This document shows positions 1 to 7,156 of a stretch of DNA of 23,832 bases, in pieces (within the stretch, counting starts at the first letter, position 1; every line of letters starts with the position of its first letter). Position numbers and translations under genes: made by a program. The notes below the pieces were generated by a model. The model had not been told where the DNA came from, did not search any database, and saw only the letters and a program-made list of their open reading frames with translations. The stretch comes from Candidatus Parabacteroides intestinavium (GTDB lineage: Bacteria > Bacteroidota > Bacteroidia > Bacteroidales > Tannerellaceae): assembly GCA_019118725.1 (NCBI GenBank), contig DWYO01000037.1, positions 1-23,832 of the forward strand, read 5' to 3'.

Positions 1-25
1 ATTGAACTTATTAATTGATATACGT

Positions 26-1222
26 ATGAGAAAGACAAGTTTATTTCTTTTATTTGCATTGATGTCCACCATCCTTTTTGCCCAGCAATCTTTATGGGGC
101 GGACAAAAAATTGTTTCTCCGGAGATTCATCCGGACAATACCGTAACTTTCCGGTTCTTTGCACCGAAAGCCGTAAAAGTTCAAGTTACCGGTGATTTCC
201 TGCCTCCGCAGAAGATCGAAACACAATACGGGAAAATGGATATCCCGGGTGTTGCCGACCTGAAAGAAGGTAAAGATGGTGTTTGGGAGTATACAACTCC
301 AGCCCCCCTGCCGTCCGAATTGTATAATTATACTTTTATCGTAGATGGGCTGACAAATGTAATTGATCCGAACAACGTGTATGTAAGCCGTGACGTAGCT
401 TCTCTTTTCAACATATTCATCATTAAAGGTGGATGCGGGGACTTATATAGCGTCAATAAAGTGCCCCACGGCTCTTTAACTCAACGCTGGTATAATAGTC
501 CGACGTTAGGTTATGACCGGCGCATCACGATTTACACTCCGGCCGGTTATGAGACCAGCAGAAAACGCTATCCGGTACTTTATCTGTTGCACGGAATGGG
601 CGGAGATGAAGAGGCTTGGATCACCTTGGGCCGCACAGTACAGATTATGGATAACCTGATTGCTGAAGGCAAAGCCAAACCGATGATCGTAGTCATGCCT
701 AACGGGAATGTAGACCAGGAGGCTGCTCCAGGCGAATCTAGCTTAGGTTTATACAAGCCTCATACCGACTTGCCCCGCACTATGGAAGGTAGTATGGAAG
801 CCTCATTCCCTGATATCATGAAGTTTGTAGAAAGCAATTATCGTGTAGACAAGAAAAAATCAGCCCGGGCCATTGCAGGTTTGTCTATGGGAGGCTATCA
901 CTCCTTGCATATATCCAAAGAGTATCCGGACAAGTTCGACTATGTAGGACTTTTCTCTGCCGCTATTCTTCCGGGAAAAGAAAAGACCTCTCCTGTCTAT
1001 ACGGATTTGGAAGGCAAGTTGGCTAAGCAATTCTCTAAAGCTCCTAAATTATATTGGATTGCTATCGGTAAAACCGATTTCTTATATAAAGCCAACGAAG
1101 AATATCGCGCTTTATTAGATAAAAAACATTATCCTTACATTTATCGAGAAAGTGAAGGAGGACATATCTGGCGCAATTGGCGCATTTACCTTTCGGAATT
1201 CGTACCGATGTTATTCAAATAA
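26..1222 (+). CDS. Secreted alpha/beta-hydrolase esterase with N-terminal E-set domain
   Basis: The product is 398 aa. It probably hydrolyses ester bonds on carbohydrates or related small substrates outside the cytoplasm. A signal peptide (residues 1-19, ending LFA before QQ) is followed by a beta-sandwich E-set/CBM48-like region (about 30-140, with a TFRFFAPKA stretch) and a putative-esterase domain (PF00756-like, about 150-395). The catalytic triad is visible: nucleophile S287 in GLSMGG, D351 in GKTDF and H380 in GGHIW; the oxyanion region is LLHGMGG. This two-domain layout is that of feruloyl/acetyl-xylan esterases of the enterochelin-esterase group, common in gut Bacteroidota polysaccharide utilisation. 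The frame is open to the left edge, but ATG 26 opens directly into a signal peptide and is the best start; only 25 nt of upstream sequence is present, so the promoter is not visible. The exact substrate cannot be told. Confidence 0.88.
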   Translation: MRKTSLFLLFALMSTILFAQQSLWGGQKIVSPEIHPDNTVTFRFFAPKAVKVQVTGDFLPPQKIETQYGKMDIPGVADLKEGKDGVWEYTTPAPLPSELYNYTFIVDGLTNVIDPNNVYVSRDVASLFNIFIIKGGCGDLYSVNKVPHGSLTQRWYNSPTLGYDRRITIYTPAGYETSRKRYPVLYLLHGMGGDEEAWITLGRTVQIMDNLIAEGKAKPMIVVMPNGNVDQEAAPGESSLGLYKPHTDLPRTMEGSMEASFPDIMKFVESNYRVDKKKSARAIAGLSMGGYHSLHISKEYPDKFDYVGLFSAAILPGKEKTSPVYTDLEGKLAKQFSKAPKLYWIAIGKTDFLYKANEEYRALLDKKHYPYIYRESEGGHIWRNWRIYLSEFVPMLFK

Positions 1223-1237
1223 ACGAAAATCCATCCA

Positions 1238-1268
1238 GCACTCTTGCCTATTACCCTGGCAAGAGTGC
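1238..1268 (+). terminator. GC-containing stem-loop 15 nt after the esterase gene
   Basis: An 11-bp perfect inverted repeat (GCACTCTTGCC and GGCAAGAGTGC) surrounds a 9-nt loop. Its position just after the esterase stop fits a terminator or a 3'-end-stabilising hairpin. There is no T-tract after it (CCCCTACTC follows), so it is not a classic intrinsic terminator on this strand. Confidence 0.5.
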
Positions 1269-1328
1269 CCCTACTCTCACCAGAAGATATCTCTTTAAAA
1301 GAAAGCCAATTAGCTCATCAAAAAAAAC

Positions 1329-1409
1329 ATAGGCATAAACGGAAGAAAAGATAGGCTGCTTTGAGTTAAAAGATAGTATGCTTTTCGATCAAAGCACGGC
1401 ATGAATTTT
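1329..1409. repeat. Diverged copy of the 22-nt modular hairpin repeat (copy 1)
   Basis: Three consecutive 22-nt units lie at 1337-1358, 1359-1380 and 1381-1402. They are preceded by ATAGGCAT and followed by GAATTTT. Units read in the opposite direction to copies 2 and 3 (9280-9367 and 21838-21924): the hairpin part comes first, then a GATAGGC/GATAGTATG/CACGGCAT-type half. Mini-hairpins are visible in units 2 (CTTT, 6-nt loop, AAAG) and 3 (GCTTT, 6-nt loop, AAAGC). The left inverted end seen in the other copies is missing. Period and shared words support the assignment; the divergence lowers confidence. Confidence 0.6.
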
Positions 1410-1435
1410 CCGGGAGCATGCAAAGGAATAAATTA

Positions 1436-1466
1436 TTGCATACTCTCTAAATATTGCGTACTTTTG
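1436..1466 (+). promoter_or_regulatory. Promoter of the dipeptidyl-peptidase III operon
   Basis: The -7 box is TACTTTTG at 1459-1466 (Bacteroidota consensus TAnnTTTG). A -33 TTG lies at 1436-1438 with a 20-nt spacer, the expected distance. Transcription would begin near 1473, leaving a leader of about 20 nt. Confidence 0.75.
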
Positions 1467-1485
1467 TCTTCACATTTTTGAGGAG

Positions 1486-3450
1486 ATGAATATGGATTTT
1501 AATTATGTGGTTGACCAATTTGCCGACATTCAAATCCTGCGTTATCAGGTACCGGGATTCGATAAATTATCGTTGAGGCAAAAACAATTGCTCTATCATT
1601 TGTCGGAGGCGGCATTGATGGGACGTGATATTTTATATGACCAAAATTGTCGTTATAACCTGATGATTCGTCAGACATTAGAAGCGATTTACCGAAACTA
1701 TGCGGGCGACCGGACTTCGGATGATTACCAGGCGTTCGAAACCTATCTGAAACGGGTATGGTTTGCGAATGGCATTCACCATCATTATGCCGAAGATAAA
1801 TTTATACCCGGCTTTTCAGAAACATTTTTCGAGCGGGAAGTGCGTGCGCTTCCGGTCGGAGAACTGCCTATTTCGGAGGGAGAAACGGTGGATATGTTTC
1901 TTGCCAAATTAAAACCTGTTATCTTCGATCCGAATGTATTGCCTAAACGGACGGTACAAAGCGGAGATCAGGATTGGATTGCGGCCTCGGCCAACAATTA
2001 TTATGGTGAGGGCGTAACGCAAGCGGAGGTCGAAGCGTTTTATGGCCAAAAGAAAGCTGAAGATTCAAGTGCAACTCCTATTTCTTACGGATTGAACAGC
2101 CGACTGGAGAAAGTGGACGGCCATTTGGAAGAAAAGGTTTGGAAAGTAGGAGGCCTGTACTCGGAGGCAATCGAATGGATCATTTCTGAATTGGAAAAGG
2201 CGGTTCCATTTGCTGAAAATGACAAGCAAGCAGAGATTATCGAGACATTGATTGCATACTATCATTCGGGTGATCTCCGGACATTTGATGCCTATTCTAT
2301 TCTATGGGTGGAAGATACGGAATCTCAAGTAGATTTTGTAAATGGATTTATTGAGACCTATGGTGACGCGCTTGGATTAAAGGCAAGCTGGGAATCGACC
2401 GTGAATTTCCGCAACGAAGAGGCTACGCGCCGCACACAGATAATTAGCGAGAATGCGCAATGGTTTGAAGATCACTCGCCCGTTGATACACGTTTCAAGA
2501 AAAAGGAGGTCAAAGGGGTGAGTGCGAAAGTTATTACCGTTGCTATGTTAGGAGGAGATTGCTATCCGTCAACGCCGATTGGCATCAACCTTCCGAATGC
2601 CGATTGGATCCGGCGTGACCATGGTTCGAAATCCGTCACAATAGAAAATATAATGGAAGCGTACGACAAAGCTTCGCAAGGAAGTGGATTCAGTGAAGAA
2701 TTTGTGTGGAGCGATACAGAACGTACAATCCTTCGCAAGTATGGTTTTATCACGGATGTACTGCATACAGACCTGCACGAATGCCTGGGACATGGTTCGG
2801 GACAATTGCTTCCTGGAACCGATCCTGATGCGTTGAAAGCCTATGCCTCTACACTTGAAGAAGCGCGGGCGGATTTGTTCGGGCTCTACTATCTGGCTGA
2901 TCCGAAATTGGTGGAACTTGGTTTGGTCCCGGATTCAGAGGCTTATAAAGCAGAATACTATAAATATATGATGAACGGATTGATGACACAGCTCGTACGC
3001 ATCGAACCGGGGAAAGACGTGGAAGAGGCACACATGCGAAATCGCCAACTCATTGCTCGCTGGGCTTTCGAACAAGGGAAGGCGGAACATATCGTTGAAA
3101 TGAAATCGCGTGAAGGAAAAACTTTTGTCGTAATAAATGACTATGAAAAGCTCAGAGGATTATTCGGAAAGCTTTTGGCCGAAGTACAACGTATCAAGAG
3201 TGAGGGCGATTATGAGGCCGGACGTGCATTGGTTGAGAATTACGGCGTAAAGGTCGATCCGGCTTTACATAGCGAAGTACGTGCCCGGTATGAACAATTG
3301 CATCTCTCTCCGTACAAAGGATTCGTAAATCCGGTCATGCATGTAGAAAAAGACGAGAACGGTGTCGTAAGGGACATTACGTTAGATTACACAGAAGGGT
3401 ATGTAGAGCAAATGCTCCGGTACAGCCGGGATTATAGTTATTTGAATTAA
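1486..3450 (+). CDS. Dipeptidyl-peptidase III (M49 zinc peptidase)
   Basis: The product is 654 aa and removes dipeptides from the N-terminus of short peptides. The zinc motif is HECLGH (H431, E432, H436), and the third ligand is E459 in EEARAD, 28 residues after the first His, as in characterised M49 enzymes. HECLGH, with Cys where eukaryotic enzymes have Leu, is the form described in Bacteroides. No signal peptide is visible, so it is probably cytoplasmic. Length is slightly below the roughly 675 aa of the Bacteroides enzyme. ATG 1486 abuts GAGGAG; ATG 1492 (MDFNYV), two codons on, has that purine run 6 nt upstream and may be the true start. The next gene begins 1 nt after the stop, so the two are probably cotranscribed. 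Confidence 0.95.
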   Translation: MNMDFNYVVDQFADIQILRYQVPGFDKLSLRQKQLLYHLSEAALMGRDILYDQNCRYNLMIRQTLEAIYRNYAGDRTSDDYQAFETYLKRVWFANGIHHHYAEDKFIPGFSETFFEREVRALPVGELPISEGETVDMFLAKLKPVIFDPNVLPKRTVQSGDQDWIAASANNYYGEGVTQAEVEAFYGQKKAEDSSATPISYGLNSRLEKVDGHLEEKVWKVGGLYSEAIEWIISELEKAVPFAENDKQAEIIETLIAYYHSGDLRTFDAYSILWVEDTESQVDFVNGFIETYGDALGLKASWESTVNFRNEEATRRTQIISENAQWFEDHSPVDTRFKKKEVKGVSAKVITVAMLGGDCYPSTPIGINLPNADWIRRDHGSKSVTIENIMEAYDKASQGSGFSEEFVWSDTERTILRKYGFITDVLHTDLHECLGHGSGQLLPGTDPDALKAYASTLEEARADLFGLYYLADPKLVELGLVPDSEAYKAEYYKYMMNGLMTQLVRIEPGKDVEEAHMRNRQLIARWAFEQGKAEHIVEMKSREGKTFVVINDYEKLRGLFGKLLAEVQRIKSEGDYEAGRALVENYGVKVDPALHSEVRARYEQLHLSPYKGFVNPVMHVEKDENGVVRDITLDYTEGYVEQMLRYSRDYSYLN

Positions 3451-3451
3451 A

Positions 3452-4126
3452 ATGGAAGAAACAATTAAAAACATACGCAAGCAACTACGCTTGGCAATGA
3501 ACGGCATCATAGCTAATAGTATGCGCCAGAAAGGAATGAATTATAAATTGATATTCGGTGTTCCTTGGCCGGAAATAAAACAAATCGCCGCTTCGCATAC
3601 ACCGAATGCCGAGTTAGCCCGTACGCTTTGGCAAGAAGATGTGCGCGAGATGAAAATACTGGCCACATTGCTTTTCCCGCCGGAAGCGATGACACACGAG
3701 GAGGCACGAAGCTGGGTTTCGGAAATACCTTATCCGGAAATTGCCGAGCAAATCTCTAACAATCTGTTGCCTTTTGTACAAGAAGCGGACACATTGGCGG
3801 TATCATTGCTTTCGGATACAAAAACAGCTTTCTCGCGCCCGGTAGGATTCCTGCTTTTCGCGCAATTATTCAAACGGGAGAAAAAGGTAAAGCCGGCTCT
3901 TCAAGAAGTTTTCCTAAGTGAAAGCCTTTGCACTTTACAACCAGAAGATGAGCGTGAGATTTCTTGGTGTGAGAAACGAGCTGTAGTTCAGGCTTTACGT
4001 TTCTTCGGGCGCCTGTCTCCGGGAAATGCCCAAGAGGCGTTGGAGATTGTCCATCCCGACTCGCCCACCGAGGAGCAACAGGAATTTTATGAGGAACTGA
4101 AGTTTGAGTTTGAATCCCAATCTTGA
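3452..4126 (+). CDS. AlkD-like HEAT-repeat protein, annotated family: DNA alkylation repair
   Basis: The product is a 224-aa, soluble, all-helical protein resembling the AlkD/DNA_alkylation family (PF08713). AlkD members are DNA glycosylases that wrap DNA in HEAT-like repeats and remove cationic alkylated bases. The family signature region is recognisable: DVREMKILATLLF (residues 63-75) and the helix around 88-107. In a by-eye alignment, however, the place where AlkD has its W..xxxD pair (NWDLVD-like) reads IPYPEIAEQ (92-100). The aromatic and the catalytic Asp therefore seem to be Pro and Glu, so glycosylase activity is uncertain. The start ATG 3452 is 1 nt after the peptidase stop, so translation is probably coupled. 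Why a repair-type protein sits with an oligopeptidase is unclear. Confidence 0.75.
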   Translation: MEETIKNIRKQLRLAMNGIIANSMRQKGMNYKLIFGVPWPEIKQIAASHTPNAELARTLWQEDVREMKILATLLFPPEAMTHEEARSWVSEIPYPEIAEQISNNLLPFVQEADTLAVSLLSDTKTAFSRPVGFLLFAQLFKREKKVKPALQEVFLSESLCTLQPEDEREISWCEKRAVVQALRFFGRLSPGNAQEALEIVHPDSPTEEQQEFYEELKFEFESQS

Positions 4127-4167
4127 ATTTTCTGCCCCGATATGACTGAAATTCCGCAAGGTTTATG

Positions 4168-4175
4168 TAAGTTTG
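4168..4175 (+). promoter_or_regulatory. -7 box of the AspT/YidE-type transporter gene
   Basis: TAAGTTTG fits TAnnTTTG, 21 nt before the ATG. The -33 is poor: CTG at 4146-4148 with a 19-nt spacer is the best candidate. Confidence 0.5.
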
Positions 4176-4196
4176 TGCCCTTAATGGATTGATGGT

Positions 4197-5867
4197 ATGA
4201 ATTGGTTACAAGAAACATTCCTCCAACCTACTATGGTACAAGCAGTTGCTGTAATTTGCATCGTATGTGCCATAGGGGTCTATTTAGGGAAATTAAAAAT
4301 TTGTGGAATATCATTAGGCATCACATTTGTATTCTTTACAGGTATAATTGTCAGCCATTTTGGGATCGTAGTCAATAAAGACATGCTGACATTCGCCCAG
4401 AATTTCGGACTTATCATATTTGTGTACACATTAGGGTTGCAAGTCGGTCCGGGATTTTTCTCATCTTTGAAGAAGGGGGGCGTCCTACTGAACTCAGCCG
4501 GATTGGCCGTTGTATTCTTAGGCCTATTGATGGCATTGATTTTCCATTGGACTACCCCGATCTCTTTATCCGATGCCATGGGATTACTTTGCGGAGCCGC
4601 GACCAACACGCCGGCGTTAGGAGCTGCTCAACAAGCCTTATTACAATTAAACCCAATGAACGATAAAGGCGTTACAGACATGGCATTAGCATGTGCCATC
4701 ACTTATCCAATGGGTGTTGTCGGAGTCATTTTAGCCATCATTGTTCTCCGTTCTCTTTTTTACAAAAAGAATGTGGCCGAGGTAAAAGGTAGCGACAAAA
4801 CGCAAACTTTCGTAGCGGAATTTCAAGTCTGCAATCCGGCTATCTATCATAAAAGCATCAAAGAAATCATGCACCTTACGGAAAAGCATTTTGTCATCTC
4901 ACGTGTTTGGCGAAACGGCAAAGTTACGATTCCGACTTCCGACACAACATTGGAAGATGGTGACCATTTATTGATTATCTCCGTAAAAGCCGATGTAGAA
5001 AGTATCAAAGTATTGTTCGGAGAGCAGGAAAATGTGGATTGGAACAAGAAAGACATCGATTGGAATGCCATAGATAGCCAACTGATTTCAAGGCGTATCA
5101 TCGTAACACGTAATCGGGTAAACGGCGTTAAGCTGGGGTCCTTACGGCTCCGCAATTTGTATGGCATCAACATCACCCGGGTAAACCGTGCCGGCATTGA
5201 CCTTCTGGCATCTCCCGACCTACATTTGCAAATAGGTGATAAACTAACGGTTGTCGGTGAAGAGAACTCTATCAAAAATGTGGAACGAATATTAGGTGAC
5301 CAAATCAAACGATTACGCGAACCTAACTTATTGGCTATCTTTATCGGGCTGACTTTAGGTGTAGTTCTCGGATCGATTCCTATTCCTATTCCGGGCATGA
5401 GCACACCTATCAAGTTAGGCATAGCCGGAGGTCCGATAATTGTCGGCATCCTTATGGGAGCATTCGGGCCCCGTATCCATCTGACCACTTATACAACACA
5501 AAGCGCCAACCTGATGGTAAGGCAATTGGGTATCGTTATTTATTTGGCAGGACTTGGATTGGATTCTGGCGCCCACTTTTTCGAAACCGTATTCCGGGCC
5601 GAAGGACTCCTGTGGATTGGCATAGGCTTTGTCCTGACGATCGTCCCGGTTTTAATAGTCGGTTACATTGCTTCCCGTTTCTTACAGATTGACTATGCCA
5701 AGAATGTCGGTATGCTCTGTGGAAGCATGGCCAATCCGATGGCACTGAATTACGCAAATACCACAGTAGAGGGGGACGAACCTTCGGTAGCCTACGCCAC
5801 GGTGTATCCTTTATCCATGTTTGTACGGGTTATCACTGCCCAATTTATAATCCTGTTCTTTCAGTAG
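4197..5867 (+). CDS. AspT/YidE/YbjL-family transporter with two RCK_C domains
   Basis: The product is a 556-aa inner-membrane protein of the aspartate:alanine exchanger family (TC 2.A.81). Two hydrophobic blocks (about 10-190 and 375-556) are internal repeats, each with a CG-x-x-xNxPAL-like signature: CGAATNTPALG (132-142) and CGSMANPMALN (508-518). Between them lie two TrkA-C/RCK_C domains (about 203-276 and 298-367; each ends in a DGDHLLIIS/IGDKLTVVG strand) that usually sense a small ligand. AspT itself exchanges aspartate for alanine; substrates of the YidE/YbjL branch are mostly unknown, so the substrate here is not assigned. ATG 4197 fits the promoter position and opens in the first membrane segment. 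The 3' end is 6 nt from a convergent gene, leaving no room for a dedicated terminator. Confidence 0.9.
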   Translation: MNWLQETFLQPTMVQAVAVICIVCAIGVYLGKLKICGISLGITFVFFTGIIVSHFGIVVNKDMLTFAQNFGLIIFVYTLGLQVGPGFFSSLKKGGVLLNSAGLAVVFLGLLMALIFHWTTPISLSDAMGLLCGAATNTPALGAAQQALLQLNPMNDKGVTDMALACAITYPMGVVGVILAIIVLRSLFYKKNVAEVKGSDKTQTFVAEFQVCNPAIYHKSIKEIMHLTEKHFVISRVWRNGKVTIPTSDTTLEDGDHLLIISVKADVESIKVLFGEQENVDWNKKDIDWNAIDSQLISRRIIVTRNRVNGVKLGSLRLRNLYGINITRVNRAGIDLLASPDLHLQIGDKLTVVGEENSIKNVERILGDQIKRLREPNLLAIFIGLTLGVVLGSIPIPIPGMSTPIKLGIAGGPIIVGILMGAFGPRIHLTTYTTQSANLMVRQLGIVIYLAGLGLDSGAHFFETVFRAEGLLWIGIGFVLTIVPVLIVGYIASRFLQIDYAKNVGMLCGSMANPMALNYANTTVEGDEPSVAYATVYPLSMFVRVITAQFIILFFQ

Positions 5868-5873
5868 ACCGGA

Positions 5874-7064
5874 TTATTCCAGCTTGCGGGTGACCAAAAG
5901 AACCTTATCCCCCTTCCCTACCGTAGTTCCGAACAGGTAAATATCACCTCCGTCTTTCAGATGTGTACGTTTACGAAGCTCATCTGCGGTAAGCGGGAAA
6001 TTGCGTACAGCAATATTGGCCTGAGGATAATCCTTCGCTAAGGTTTTACACAATTTTCCGGAAAAATGCAAGACTTTCTCCACTTGAAAACACCTTCCCG
6101 GGAAATCAGAAAGGCAAGTATCTGCCACATAAAGATGGCTATTCACCTGCAATTTCTCCACGTCATACCTTTGTGCGACACATTTGAAGGCCCCTGATTT
6201 CATAATTGAAGCATTCGGTTCATACAAATAACGCTTGACGGAATCCGCCAATTGCAACGGAGCTTGTTGCTCCTCCTCAACCTGCCAGTCAAAAATTTGC
6301 TGATTGCCCCGCGTATCAAAATTTATGCAACGGATAAGCGTATTACCGGTCATCTTCTCTCTTCGGATATCAAACAAAAGCTCCTTGCATTCGTTACGGA
6401 CCGATACGACATGCACCGCTACCGTTCCGGGTAAGAGAGAAAGAGTTTTGGATATATCCGCCATCGGAGATAATTTTGCCAAAACCCGCGGAGCTTTTTG
6501 CAATAATAGCGGAAGCACCTCCACCAGATTCGGCTCGCAATCCTCAAGTGCATAAACGCGCCGGTTCCCTTCGCCCCGCCGGGCCGGGTCAATATAATAA
6601 AGGTCTACATCTGGCGCATGTTCCAGGTAAAGCCGGGAATCTTCATTCACCACCTCGATATTCTTACACCCCAGCACTTGAAAATTATGGCGTGCGGCAT
6701 CACAATAATGTGGAAAACGTTCCACATAAATCAATGACTTTGCCTTTCGGGAGAGATAATAACTATCCACCCCCAAGCCTCCGGTCAGGTCGCACACCCG
6801 ATCATCCGATGTGATCAATCCAGCTTTATACAAAGCCGTTTGCTCTGACGAACATTGCTCGGCGGCTATCTTCGCCGGATAGATAATAGTTTCTTGAGCA
6901 GCCCATACGGGGAGTTTTTCCTTTACCTGCCTGCGTGCAGCAATCTGCTCGGCAAGAAAAGGAATATCCAGTCCGGCATACTTTCCGGCATCCAGCAGGA
7001 GGCGTGTCACATCATCTTGTCCATGCGCCTTTATAAAAGCTAATTCTTTTTCCGATAATACCAT
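5874..7064 (-). CDS. Class I SAM-dependent methyltransferase with THUMP-like domain (PG_1098 type)
   Basis: The product is 396 aa and probably methylates RNA or another nucleic acid. A helical N-terminal part (1-85) precedes a Rossmann methyltransferase core: motif I is CDLTGGLGVD (91-100), the acidic ribose-binding residue is in YVER (113-116), and a DPARR motif (159-163) sits where the catalytic motif of such enzymes lies. A ferredoxin-like segment and a C-terminal THUMP-like domain (about 300-396, ending in a GDIYLFGT strand) follow. This architecture matches a Bacteroidota family typified by Porphyromonas PG_1098; to my knowledge no substrate is established. The start ATG (complement of 7062-7064) is 29 nt from a -7 box. 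It is convergent with the AspT/YidE-type gene and divergent from the M3 peptidase gene. Confidence 0.88.
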   Translation of the reverse strand: MVLSEKELAFIKAHGQDDVTRLLLDAGKYAGLDIPFLAEQIAARRQVKEKLPVWAAQETIIYPAKIAAEQCSSEQTALYKAGLITSDDRVCDLTGGLGVDSYYLSRKAKSLIYVERFPHYCDAARHNFQVLGCKNIEVVNEDSRLYLEHAPDVDLYYIDPARRGEGNRRVYALEDCEPNLVEVLPLLLQKAPRVLAKLSPMADISKTLSLLPGTVAVHVVSVRNECKELLFDIRREKMTGNTLIRCINFDTRGNQQIFDWQVEEEQQAPLQLADSVKRYLYEPNASIMKSGAFKCVAQRYDVEKLQVNSHLYVADTCLSDFPGRCFQVEKVLHFSGKLCKTLAKDYPQANIAVRNFPLTADELRKRTHLKDGGDIYLFGTTVGKGDKVLLVTRKLE

Positions 7065-7093
7065 AGGTACTTTATCAAAGTGATTCCTCTTTG

Positions 7094-7101
7094 CAAAGTT
7101 A
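7094..7101 (-). promoter_or_regulatory. -7 box of the THUMP-like methyltransferase gene
   Basis: On the minus strand this reads TAACTTTG, a full match to TAnnTTTG, 29 nt from the start codon. No clear -33 TTG is visible at the expected distance. Confidence 0.55.
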
Positions 7102-7121
7102 AAATAAATAATGAAAATTCG

Positions 7122-7129
7122 TATATTTG
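7122..7129 (+). promoter_or_regulatory. -7 box of the M3 peptidase gene
   Basis: TATATTTG fits TAnnTTTG, 27 nt before ATG 7157. It lies only 20 nt from the opposing -7 box at 7094-7101, so the two divergent promoters share their upstream DNA. Confidence 0.6.
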
Positions 7130-7156
7130 TGCCTGATTAATGTAAAGTCATGCAAT

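Noticed and set aside
4800..5320. Potassium channel or Trk component because of the two TrkA-C domains
   Set aside because: The flanking membrane repeats carry the AspT/YidE signatures, and RCK_C pairs are a normal part of that family.
4847..5488. Open minus-strand frame of 213 codons
   Set aside because: It lies fully inside the AspT/YidE-type transporter gene, has no recognisable domain or promoter, and mirrors the codon pattern of the sense gene.
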